Shown here piece by piece: positions 1 through 7,286 of a DNA stretch of 64,000 nt (position 1 is its first letter; each line of letters begins with the position of its first letter). The DNA comes from Streptomyces spiroverticillatus. GTDB taxonomy: Bacteria; Actinomycetota; Actinomycetes; Streptomycetales; Streptomycetaceae. The position numbers and the translations under genes were made by a program. The notes under the pieces were generated by a model. It had not been told where the DNA came from. It worked only from the letters and a program-made list of their open reading frames with translations, and did not search any database. The stretch covers positions 64,784 through 128,783 of the forward strand of contig BMUX01000008.1 of the NCBI GenBank assembly GCA_014650415.1, read 5' to 3'.

Positions 1-147
1 GACGGCCTGCGCCCCGTCCTCGGCCTCGCCGACCACCTCGAAGCCGGGGTCGGGGGAGAGGATCAGCGAGAGCCCACGCCGGACCAGCGGCTGGTCGTCC
101 GCGATCAGGACGGTGACGGGTGTCGGCGACGGGGTGGGTTCGGTCAT
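1..147 (-). CDS. Response regulator, N-terminus only (NarL/LuxR type)
   Basis: The 48 visible residues form the start of a receiver domain: after a Thr/Pro-rich lead-in comes the hydrophobic strand and acidic pair VTVLIADDQPLV, then RRGLSLIL and VVGEAEDG, the usual NarL-type helix 1/strand 2 pattern. The phosphoacceptor Asp and the helix-turn-helix lie beyond the left edge. The ATG overlaps the stop of the upstream histidine kinase (ATGA), so the two are translationally coupled and this is its cognate regulator. Truncated only by the window boundary. Confidence 0.85.
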   Translation of the reverse strand, partial: MTEPTPSPTPVTVLIADDQPLVRRGLSLILSPDPGFEVVGEAEDGAQAV

Positions 148-1481
148 TCGTGCAGCTCCTGCTGAGAGGTCGTCACATCATTGATCACGTCCGGTAGTTC
201 GACGTACACGTGGAATCCTCCCTCGTGGTGCGGGCCCGCGCTCAGGCTCCCGCCGTGCAGTGCGACCCGCTCGCGCATCCCGACGAGCCCGTAGCCCGGC
301 ACTCCGTCGCGCGCCGTCTCGCCCGTGCCGTCGTCCCGTACCTCCACGACGACCGACTCGCTCCCGTACGTCAGCCGTACGGTCGCCCGTGAAGCTCCGG
401 CGTGCTTGCGGGTGTTGGTGAGTGCCTCCTGTACGACGCGGAACAGCGTCAGGGCGACCGTCGGCGGCAGTGGGCGGGACGGCCCTTCGGTCGCGAACTC
501 GGTCGGCAGTCCAGCTGCGCGGGACTCGTCGACCAGGGCGGGGAGGTCGGCGACGCCCGGCTGCGGCAGGGCGGGCGTCGACTCGGGCTCGTCGTCGGCG
601 CGCAGTACGTCCAGGAGTTGGCGCATCTCATTGAGGGCGAGCCGTCCCGAGGACTCCAGGGTGACGAGGGCCTCGCGGGCCACCTCGGGCCGGGCGAGGT
701 TGGCGCGGGCCCCGCCCGCCATGAGCTGCATGGTGGTAAGGTGGTGGGCCACGATGTCGTGCAACTCCCGTGCGATGCGGCGGCGTTCCTCGGCGACGGC
801 CCGGTCGGCGAGGAGCTGCCGGTTGGCGGCGACCTCGCGCTGCCAGCGGTTGACCGCGAGCGCGGTGCCGACGACGAGCGCGACGGTCAGGGGCGGGGAG
901 ACGAGGTGCTGCCACTCCGGTACGCGGCCGCCGCTCTGGCTTGCGAGTGTCACCACCACGGTCGCGAACGCCGCCCACGCGGTCGTCCACCCGGGGCGGG
1001 CCCGCGCGACGGTGTAGAGGGCGACCACCAGGACCGCCCCGAAGTGATGCGGCAGCGGTACGGTCACGGCTGCCACCGCGTCGAGCAGCAGCGCGGCGGC
1101 GAAGGCGAGGACCGGTTTGCGCCGCCGGGCGAGGAGGGGCAGCGCACCGAGGGCGACGAGCAGGAAGCCGGCGGCGTTCACGCGGTGGGTGGTGCCGGGG
1201 TCGTCGAAGAACACGTAACTGAGCAGGTTCAGGACACAGGCCCCGCCGGTCACGAGAGCGTCGTTGCGGGACCACGGCTGGTCGGTGGCCTCGGTGCTGG
1301 CCGCGCTGCCGGTGCTGCCGGTGCGGGCGGTGACCCCGGTGTGCTCGGGCCTGGTTGTCTTGGCGCTCTGCGTGCCTTCGGCACGCTCAGTGCCCCCCGC
1401 CTCGCCGTCCCTGGCCTCCGCACCCTCGTGGCCGGCCCGCTCTCGCCCGTCGGCCGGGTCCCCGGATCGCTTCCTCGGCAT
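144..1481 (-). CDS. Sensor histidine kinase (HisKA_3/NarL-type)
   Basis: A 445-residue membrane histidine kinase. Residues 1-70 are a polar Gly/Thr/Glu-rich tail, probably cytoplasmic and disordered. Several hydrophobic segments follow (about 75-185). The dimerisation/phosphoacceptor motif is RRIARELHDIVAHHL with His241, and the C-terminal HATPase domain has DDGTG and a GLVGMRERV G-box region. The ATG at 1481 is chosen because a GGGGGG Shine-Dalgarno lies 8 nt upstream; the frame stays open further but without a ribosome site. The stop overlaps the start of the response regulator by 4 nt, so the pair forms an operon. It is divergent from the MMPL transporter. The signal cannot be inferred. 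Confidence 0.9.
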   Translation of the reverse strand: MPRKRSGDPADGRERAGHEGAEARDGEAGGTERAEGTQSAKTTRPEHTGVTARTGSTGSAASTEATDQPWSRNDALVTGGACVLNLLSYVFFDDPGTTHRVNAAGFLLVALGALPLLARRRKPVLAFAAALLLDAVAAVTVPLPHHFGAVLVVALYTVARARPGWTTAWAAFATVVVTLASQSGGRVPEWQHLVSPPLTVALVVGTALAVNRWQREVAANRQLLADRAVAEERRRIARELHDIVAHHLTTMQLMAGGARANLARPEVAREALVTLESSGRLALNEMRQLLDVLRADDEPESTPALPQPGVADLPALVDESRAAGLPTEFATEGPSRPLPPTVALTLFRVVQEALTNTRKHAGASRATVRLTYGSESVVVEVRDDGTGETARDGVPGYGLVGMRERVALHGGSLSAGPHHEGGFHVYVELPDVINDVTTSQQELHE

Positions 1482-1726
1482 GTACGTACCCCCCGCATTC
1501 GGCCTCGCAGCCCCGGGCACAGCCTCGCACAGTGCGCCCTCGGCCCCTGACCAGGCCAAGTGCGGGAGTAGGACCACGGTCCCAGGCGGCCGCCCCCGGC
1601 AGGACCCTGCTCCCCGTGCCGGATCGTCCGGTGTCACGACGACCGGGGCCGCAGCGGCTGATGGTCTGGGAACGGCCCGGGAAACCCCGGCCGCCGCCCG
1701 TCCCGAGCCGTCCGCCGGAGGACCTT

Positions 1727-3964
1727 GTGATCCGCGCCCTGACCGGGTACGCCACCCGCCACCCCTGGAAGGTCATCGCCCTGTGGGCCGTGCTCGGCAT
1801 CGTGCTGAGCGCCCTGGTCCCCACCCTGATGTCCCGCGTCACCCAGCACAGCACCGGCGACTTCCTGCCCCGTACCTACGACTCGGCCGCCGCCCTGCAC
1901 CTCGCGCGGGAGAAGTTCGGCGAGGACCCCGATGCCACGCTCGTGACCGTCCTCGTCGCCCGCGAGGACGGCAAGCCCCTCGCCTCCGCCGACCGCAAGC
2001 GCATCGAGCAGGGGGCGAAGGAGTTGAGCGGGCGGCGGGTGGTGATGCCCGTCGAGGACGACATGCCGAGGTTTCTCGTCCCCGACCGCTCGCAGACGCC
2101 CGCCGTCGCCCCCGCGACCACCGCGCCCGACGGCCGCTTCGCCCTGCTGTCCGTACGGCTCACGGGCAGCCCGTCCGACACCGGCGTGCAGGGCGTCTAC
2201 CGCACCTTCCGCGACGACGCCCGTGGACACTTCGCCGAGGCGGGCCTGCGCACCGGATTCACCGGCGGCCTCGCCGAACTGGTCGACACGACCGACGACC
2301 ACGAGACCGCCACCACCGTCGGCGGCATCCTCGTCACTGTCCTGATCATCCTGCTCAACGTGCTGGCCTTCCGCAGCGTCCTCGCGGCCGTGCTGCCGCT
2401 GCTCGCGGTCGCCCTGATCGGCGGAGTGGCCGCGGGCGCCGTCGTCGGGGCCGCGCTGCTCTCCGGCCGCAAGCTCGACGCTGGCACCCCCGGGCTCATC
2501 AACGTCGTCCTGCTCGGCATCGGCATCGACTACCTCCTCTTCCTCCTCTTCCGGTACCGGGAGCACCTGCGGGAGAGGCCGACGCAGGACGCCCGCGAGG
2601 CGGCCGCGCAGGTCTCAGGCCGGGTGGGCACCGCGATCACCTCGGCGGCGCTGACGATCGTCGCCGCGTTCGCCACGCTCGGCCTGGCGACCTTCGGCCA
2701 GTTCCGCTCGATGGGCCCGGCGATCGCCGTCGCCGTCCTGGTGATGCTCCTGGGCAGCCTCACCCTGATGCCCGCGCTGCTGGCCGCCGCCGGGCGGAAA
2801 ATGTTCTGGCCGTCCAAGGCCCTCAAGCGCACGCCGGTCGCGGGCCGGGCCGCCCGCTTCGGCGAACTCGTCACCGGGCGGCCGCTGTTGATGCTGGCCG
2901 CCTCCGCCGCCCTGCTCGCCGCGCTCTCCGCCGGACTGATCGGCATCCGCATGGACTACGGACGGGACGCGTCCGGATCCACCACCCGCGCCGCCGCCAC
3001 CGCCGCCGAGATCTCCCGCACACTCCCCGCGGGCGTGTCCGACCCGACGTCCGTGTACGTCACCGCCGACGACGGCAGCACCCTCGCCCCCGCCCGGCTG
3101 CACGGCCTCGCCCGCGCGCTCGCCGAGGTCGACGGCGTCGGCAAGACCGCACCCACCGTCCTCAGCCAGGACCGCCGAGCCGCCCGCATCGACCTCTACC
3201 CGACCGCCGACCCGCAGAGCCAACAGGCCCGCGACCTGGTCTCTGGTCCGATACGCGAGGCAGCCGCCCGGCACACGCCCGCAGGGACGACCGCCGTCGT
3301 CGGCGGCACGGCGGCGGTCTTCGCCGACGTCGCGACCGCCGTCGGCCACGACCTCCGGATCGTCTTCCCGGTCGCCGCCGCCCTGATCACGCTGATCCTG
3401 CTGCTGCTCCTGCGCAGCCTGCTGGCCCCCGTGGTCCTGATGCTCGCCGTCGGCGCCGGCTTCGCCGCCACCCTGGGCGCCGCCGCCCTGCTCTTCCAAC
3501 GCGCCCTGGGCGAACCTGGCGTGGACTTCACCCTGCCGCTGGTGCTCTTCCTCTTCGTCGTCGCCCTGGGCACCGACTACAACATCCTGATCGCCGACCG
3601 GATCCGGGAGGAGATGCGGCGGCCCACAACCGCCCGCACCGCCGTCGCCCGCGCCCTGCGGCACACGACACCGGCCGTCGCCACCGCAGGGCTGGTCCTG
3701 GCGGGCTCCTTCGCGACGCTCGCCGCCACGCCGGGCAGCGCGCAGATCGCGTTCGCGATGACGCTCGGCATCCTGCTCTCCGCGCTGGTCCTCGCGCTGG
3801 TCGTGGTCCCCGCCCTCGCTGCTCTGCTCGGCCGCGCCCTGTGGTGGCCGCTGCGCCCGGCGCCGGTCCAGGACGGCCGCGCCCGACACCGTACGACCGA
3901 AGCGGAGCCGGTACATCCGGGGTCCGGGGTCTACGGGAAAGGAGAGGCGACCGTCTCCCGCTGA
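1727..3964 (+). CDS. MMPL family transporter
   Basis: A 745-residue RND-type transporter of the MMPL family. Residues 11-33 are the first membrane helix; a large extracytoplasmic loop follows (about 35-190), then a bundle of helices from about 195 to 370, a second loop (about 400-535), and the second bundle. The paired intramembrane motifs GIGIDYLLFLLFRYRE and GTDYNILIADRIREE are the hallmark proton-relay/MMPL signatures and appear once per half. The GTG at 1727 is chosen over upstream starts because GGAGGA lies 6 nt before it and the first helix follows directly. Family members export lipids or small hydrophobic compounds; the substrate is unknown. The divergent two-component system may regulate it. 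Confidence 0.9.
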   Translation: MIRALTGYATRHPWKVIALWAVLGIVLSALVPTLMSRVTQHSTGDFLPRTYDSAAALHLAREKFGEDPDATLVTVLVAREDGKPLASADRKRIEQGAKELSGRRVVMPVEDDMPRFLVPDRSQTPAVAPATTAPDGRFALLSVRLTGSPSDTGVQGVYRTFRDDARGHFAEAGLRTGFTGGLAELVDTTDDHETATTVGGILVTVLIILLNVLAFRSVLAAVLPLLAVALIGGVAAGAVVGAALLSGRKLDAGTPGLINVVLLGIGIDYLLFLLFRYREHLRERPTQDAREAAAQVSGRVGTAITSAALTIVAAFATLGLATFGQFRSMGPAIAVAVLVMLLGSLTLMPALLAAAGRKMFWPSKALKRTPVAGRAARFGELVTGRPLLMLAASAALLAALSAGLIGIRMDYGRDASGSTTRAAATAAEISRTLPAGVSDPTSVYVTADDGSTLAPARLHGLARALAEVDGVGKTAPTVLSQDRRAARIDLYPTADPQSQQARDLVSGPIREAAARHTPAGTTAVVGGTAAVFADVATAVGHDLRIVFPVAAALITLILLLLLRSLLAPVVLMLAVGAGFAATLGAAALLFQRALGEPGVDFTLPLVLFLFVVALGTDYNILIADRIREEMRRPTTARTAVARALRHTTPAVATAGLVLAGSFATLAATPGSAQIAFAMTLGILLSALVLALVVVPALAALLGRALWWPLRPAPVQDGRARHRTTEAEPVHPGSGVYGKGEATVSR

Positions 3965-4006
3965 GGGTTACGGTGTGCGGGCCGACCGGCGAGGAGAAGA
4001 GGGCAC

Positions 4007-4843
4007 ATGCGGGCCGATCAGCGAACACGGGCCGTGGAGGCGGCAGTTGGGATCGCCGCCTCGCTGGGGCTGGACGCCGAGGACGTGACCGTACTCAACG
4101 ACTCCAACAAGCTCGCGCTGCGGCTGCTGCCCTGCGACGTGCTCGCCCGGGTGGCGCCCGTCGCCGAACAGGTCGCGGAGTTCGAGGTCGACCTCGCGCA
4201 GCGGCTCCGGGCGGCCGGCGCCCCGGTGGCCGCGCCCGACCCTCGGGTCGGGCCCCGGGCGTACGAGAAGGATGGCTTCGTCGTCACCCTGTGGACGTAC
4301 TACGAGTCCGTGGGGGAGCCGGTTGCCCCGGCCGCGTACGCCGACGCGCTCGCGCGGCTGCACGCCGGGATGCGGGCGGTGGACATGGCGGCGCCGCACT
4401 GCACGGACCGGGTCGCGGAGGCCGTGCAGATCGTGGAGGACCGGGCGCTCAGCCCTGAACTGGCCGACGTGGACAGGCAGTTGCTCGCGGATACGTTGCG
4501 GAGTGCCGCCCGGCGCGTCGCCGGGACCGGGCAGCTGCTGCACGGGGAACCGCACCCCGGGAACGTCCTGAACACGCGCGACGGTGTCGTCTTCATCGAC
4601 CTGGAGACGTGCTGCCGGGGGCCCGTCGAGTTCGACCTCGCGCACGCCCCCGAGGAGGTCGGTGCGGCGTACCCGGGGGCCGACGCGGGCCTGCTGCGGG
4701 AGTGCCGGGTGCTGGTGACGGCGATGGTCACCGCGTGGCGGTGGGACCGGAACGACCAGTTCCCCGACGGGCGGCGGATGGGCAGGGAGTGGCTGGAGCG
4801 GGTCCGGGCGGCGGTCGGGGCGGGTCCGGCGTCGGGCGCGTAG
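4007..4843 (+). CDS. APH-family phosphotransferase with Glu for catalytic Asp
   Basis: A 278-residue protein with the aminoglycoside/choline phosphotransferase fold. The ATP-binding lobe spans about 1-95. The catalytic loop reads LLHGEPHPGNVL (His179, Glu181, Asn186), where family members normally have HGDxHPGN. The metal-binding motif VVFIDLE (Asp198) and the WRWD tail region are present. Start ATG 4007 follows a GAGGAGAAGAGGG ribosome site. It runs toward the convergent response regulator and shares a 38-bp repeat and hairpin with it. The substrate is unknown; resistance should not be assumed, since many actinobacterial members act on metabolites. The Asp-to-Glu change could lower or abolish kinase activity. 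Confidence 0.8.
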   Translation: MRADQRTRAVEAAVGIAASLGLDAEDVTVLNDSNKLALRLLPCDVLARVAPVAEQVAEFEVDLAQRLRAAGAPVAAPDPRVGPRAYEKDGFVVTLWTYYESVGEPVAPAAYADALARLHAGMRAVDMAAPHCTDRVAEAVQIVEDRALSPELADVDRQLLADTLRSAARRVAGTGQLLHGEPHPGNVLNTRDGVVFIDLETCCRGPVEFDLAHAPEEVGAAYPGADAGLLRECRVLVTAMVTAWRWDRNDQFPDGRRMGREWLERVRAAVGAGPASGA

Positions 4844-4861
4844 GAACCCCCGTGGGGGCGA

Positions 4862-4884
4862 TTCCTGCGCCAGGCGCGCAGGAA
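4862..4884. terminator. Hairpin between convergent genes
   Basis: A perfect 9-bp inverted repeat (TTCCTGCGC at 4862-4870 with GCGCAGGAA at 4876-4884, 5-nt loop) sits between the APH stop and the response-regulator stop. A second small GC hairpin (CCCCCGTGGGGG) is just upstream. No U-tract, as usual in actinobacteria. Probably a bidirectional terminator. Confidence 0.55.
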
Positions 4885-4907
4885 CCCCGCTGCGGGCGGG
4901 CCCCGCG

Positions 4908-5555
4908 TCAGGCGCGTAGGAACGCCAGCACCGCCAGGACGCGCCGGTGGCCCTCGGTGTTCGCCGGGAGGTCCAGCTTGGTGAAGATGCTGCCGATATG
5001 CTTGTTCACGGCCGCGTCGCTGACGAACAGCTGGGCGGCGATGGTGGAGTTGGAGCGGCCCTCCGCGACCAGGCCGAGCACCTCGCGCTCGCGGGGGCTG
5101 AGCCGCTCCAGGGGGTCCTTCCGCAGTCGTACGAGCTGCTGGATCACTTCGTGGTCGACGACCGTGCCACCGGCGGCGATCCGGTCGACGGCGCTCATGA
5201 AGTCGGCGACCGCGCCCACCCGCTCCTTGAGCAGATAGCCGACGCCCTGGCCGCCGCCGGAGTCCAACAGGCCCAGCGCGTACGACCGTTCCACGTACTG
5301 GCTCAGGACGAGCACGGGCAGGCCGGGCATCTCCTCGCGCAGCCGCACCGCCGATTTGAGGCCGTCGTCCGTCAGGGTCGGCGGCATGCGGACGTCCGTG
5401 ACGACCAGGTCGGGGCGTTCGGCGCGTACGGCGGCCTCCAGTGCGTCCGCGTCGCCGACCGACGCCACCACCTCGTGCCCGACCCGCTGCAAGAGCCCCA
5501 CCAGGCCCTCGCGCAGCAGGACGGCGTCATCCGCCACGATCAGGCGAAGCGACAA
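4908..5555 (-). CDS. LuxR/NarL-family response regulator
   Basis: A 215-residue DNA-binding response regulator. The receiver domain (1-125) has the acidic pocket VADD at 8-10, phosphoacceptor Asp54 in LVVTDVRMPP, and the YLLKERV Lys motif. The C-terminal LuxR-type helix-turn-helix (about 150-207) has LSPREREVLGLVAEG followed by the recognition helix region. The start is a TTG at 5555, with GGAGG 5 nt upstream; no ATG gives a complete receiver. The start lies inside the end of the kinase gene (16-nt overlap), so it is translationally coupled to its kinase. Confidence 0.9.
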   Translation of the reverse strand: MSLRLIVADDAVLLREGLVGLLQRVGHEVVASVGDADALEAAVRAERPDLVVTDVRMPPTLTDDGLKSAVRLREEMPGLPVLVLSQYVERSYALGLLDSGGGQGVGYLLKERVGAVADFMSAVDRIAAGGTVVDHEVIQQLVRLRKDPLERLSPREREVLGLVAEGRSNSTIAAQLFVSDAAVNKHIGSIFTKLDLPANTEGHRRVLAVLAFLRA

Positions 5556-6760
5556 GGGACCTCCACGTGCAGCAGGGTGGGACCACCGACCGGACTCGAC
5601 ACCCGCATCCGGCCCTGGAGCGCCGAGACCCGGTCGGCGAGCCCGGTGATGCCGGTGCCCGCGTCGGGGTCCACGCCGCCGTGGCCGTCGTCGGTGATGT
5701 CGAGGATCAACACGTCGGCATGGTAACGGCCTTGCACCCGGGCGCTGGTGGCACCACTGTGCTTGGCGATGTTCGTCATGGCCTCGTTGATCAGGTAGTA
5801 CAGGGTCGACTCCAGCTTGCGGGGCAGCCGTCCGGGGAGCGACAGGTCGACGGTGACGGGTATCGGGAAACGGCCCGCGTAGTCCTCGACGGCGGCGACG
5901 AGACCGTGGTCGGCCAGGACGGGCGGATTGAGGCCCCGGATGAGGGACCGCAACTCCTGGTGCGCGGTGGAGAGCTGGGTTTCCGCCTGGGTGAGGAGCT
6001 CGGCCTGCGGGGAGCCGTCGGGTGTGTCGAGGCGCAGCATGCCGAGGGTCATTCCGAGGGAGACGAGGTGCTGCTGCGCGCCGTCGTGCAGGTCGCGTTC
6101 GATGCGGGTTCGTTCGGCGTCGAAGGAGTCGAGGAATCGTGCCTGCGAGGCGCGGACCTCCCGTAGTTCCTCCTGGAGTTCCAGGTCGCGCGGGGCGAGG
6201 AAGGTGCGGGTCATGGCGGCCCGCGCACCTGCCCAGGAGGTCACCGTGTACGGGGAGGCCAGCAGCACGAACGCGCCGAAGACCGTCCAGGGCCAGGTCT
6301 CCGCGTCCGTCGCCTCGAAGAGCACTCCGGGCAGAGCGAAGCAGAACCCCAGCACCAGCAGGTCCAGCCACCACAGGGCGGTGGCCGAGACCAGTGTGAA
6401 CGCCACCTCGCGCCAGGACACCGGCTCCTTGAGTCGGTGGGACACCCAGGCCCTGAGACCGGCCTCGGCCGGGGGCCGGTGCGGATCGGGCACGGGGTCG
6501 AGGTCCACCAGGCGCAGCCTGCGGCGCTCCGCCGAGGCCACCCAGGTCGAGGCCAGGACCAGACCGGCGAGGACGGCGACACCGACCAGCACCGTCAGCA
6601 GCGCGATCCCGGCCGCGAGCACCAGGGCGAACACCGCGACGACGGCCGCCCCGAAGAGCACGCCCGCCGCCAGATAGGCCAGGGACCGCCAGGGCCACGC
6701 CGAGGTAAGAAAGCCCAAGGGGCGCTGGGCCATGGCCTGCCAGGCCGTCGTGGGTCGCAT
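5540..6760 (-). CDS. Sensor histidine kinase (HisKA_3)
   Basis: A 406-residue membrane histidine kinase. Hydrophobic helices at about 15-70 and 115-165 form the sensor module. Phosphoacceptor His225 lies in RTRIERDLHDGAQQHLV, and the HATPase domain ends with TGITGLADRVSALQGR. ATG 6760 has no Shine-Dalgarno, but TACCGT lies exactly at -12 to -7, fitting a -10 element for a leaderless transcript; this supports the start over longer forms beginning upstream. It is followed by its overlapping response regulator. The sensor region resembles the Streptomyces DUF-type sensors found beside transporters, but no transporter is directly attached. Confidence 0.88.
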   Translation of the reverse strand: MRPTTAWQAMAQRPLGFLTSAWPWRSLAYLAAGVLFGAAVVAVFALVLAAGIALLTVLVGVAVLAGLVLASTWVASAERRRLRLVDLDPVPDPHRPPAEAGLRAWVSHRLKEPVSWREVAFTLVSATALWWLDLLVLGFCFALPGVLFEATDAETWPWTVFGAFVLLASPYTVTSWAGARAAMTRTFLAPRDLELQEELREVRASQARFLDSFDAERTRIERDLHDGAQQHLVSLGMTLGMLRLDTPDGSPQAELLTQAETQLSTAHQELRSLIRGLNPPVLADHGLVAAVEDYAGRFPIPVTVDLSLPGRLPRKLESTLYYLINEAMTNIAKHSGATSARVQGRYHADVLILDITDDGHGGVDPDAGTGITGLADRVSALQGRMRVSSPVGGPTLLHVEVPCRFA

Positions 6761-6879
6761 GTGAGCACGGTAGCCGGGGAGTCGGGGCGGGCGGCCGGTG
6801 GCCCTCGGGGGCGACATCCGGGTGCGTGGGGCGGGAGCACGCGCGTGGGGCGAGGCGTTCACGCCGCATGACCAGCTGA

Positions 6880-7188
6880 TTGACCGGCCCGGGCCTCGCG
6901 CTCCTGATCGTGGTGCCGCTGTTCCTGCTGGCGGCCCTGCGGAAGGCCGCCCAGGTGGCCCAGGGCCGAGGGCTGCTGCCGGGCCGGCTCCGGGAGAGCG
7001 GCTTCGGCAGTCGCGGGGCGGGCGCGACGGCCACCGAGGAACTGCACGCCCTCATCCACCCCAGCAAGCGGGTGCAGTTGGAGCAGCGCCGAATACAGCT
7101 GGTCCTGCGGGACGACGAACAGGACGGTGCGCCGAAGAAGACCGGCATCGACCTCGACTCGGGCACCGCGCACATCAGGAAGCGGTGA
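6880..7188 (+). CDS. DUF6191-like small membrane protein
   Basis: A 102-residue protein. Residues 4-20 form one membrane helix (LALLIVVPLFLLAAL). The cytoplasmic part contains ELHALIHPSKRVQLEQRR, an acidic LRDDEQDGAP stretch, and GIDLDSGTAHIRK at the C-terminus, matching the actinobacterial DUF6191 family as I recall it. Function unknown. The TTG start at 6880 is weak: no clear ribosome site is visible, and a nearby ATG at 6868 ends after three codons (Met-Thr-Ser-stop), so the true start could be a downstream GTG. It is divergent from the kinase at 6760. Confidence 0.65.
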   Translation: MTGPGLALLIVVPLFLLAALRKAAQVAQGRGLLPGRLRESGFGSRGAGATATEELHALIHPSKRVQLEQRRIQLVLRDDEQDGAPKKTGIDLDSGTAHIRKR

Positions 7189-7196
7189 CGGCCGGA

Positions 7197-7215
7197 CGGC
7201 CCCAGGGCGGGGCCG
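7197..7215. terminator. Hairpin between convergent DUF6191 and PBP genes
   Basis: A 7-bp perfect stem (CGGCCCC at 7197-7203 with GGGGCCG at 7209-7215, 5-nt loop) lies 9 nt after the DUF6191 stop and before the end of the convergent penicillin-binding protein gene. Confidence 0.4.
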
Positions 7216-7286
7216 GCGCCGATCGGTGAGTGTCATGCCGCCGACGGTCGCAGCTGTCCGCGACAGTCGCCCCTCACTCTTTCCCC

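Noticed and set aside
4007..4843. Calling the APH-fold gene an aminoglycoside resistance gene
   Set aside because: Only the fold is supported, the catalytic Asp is replaced, and family members have many non-antibiotic substrates.
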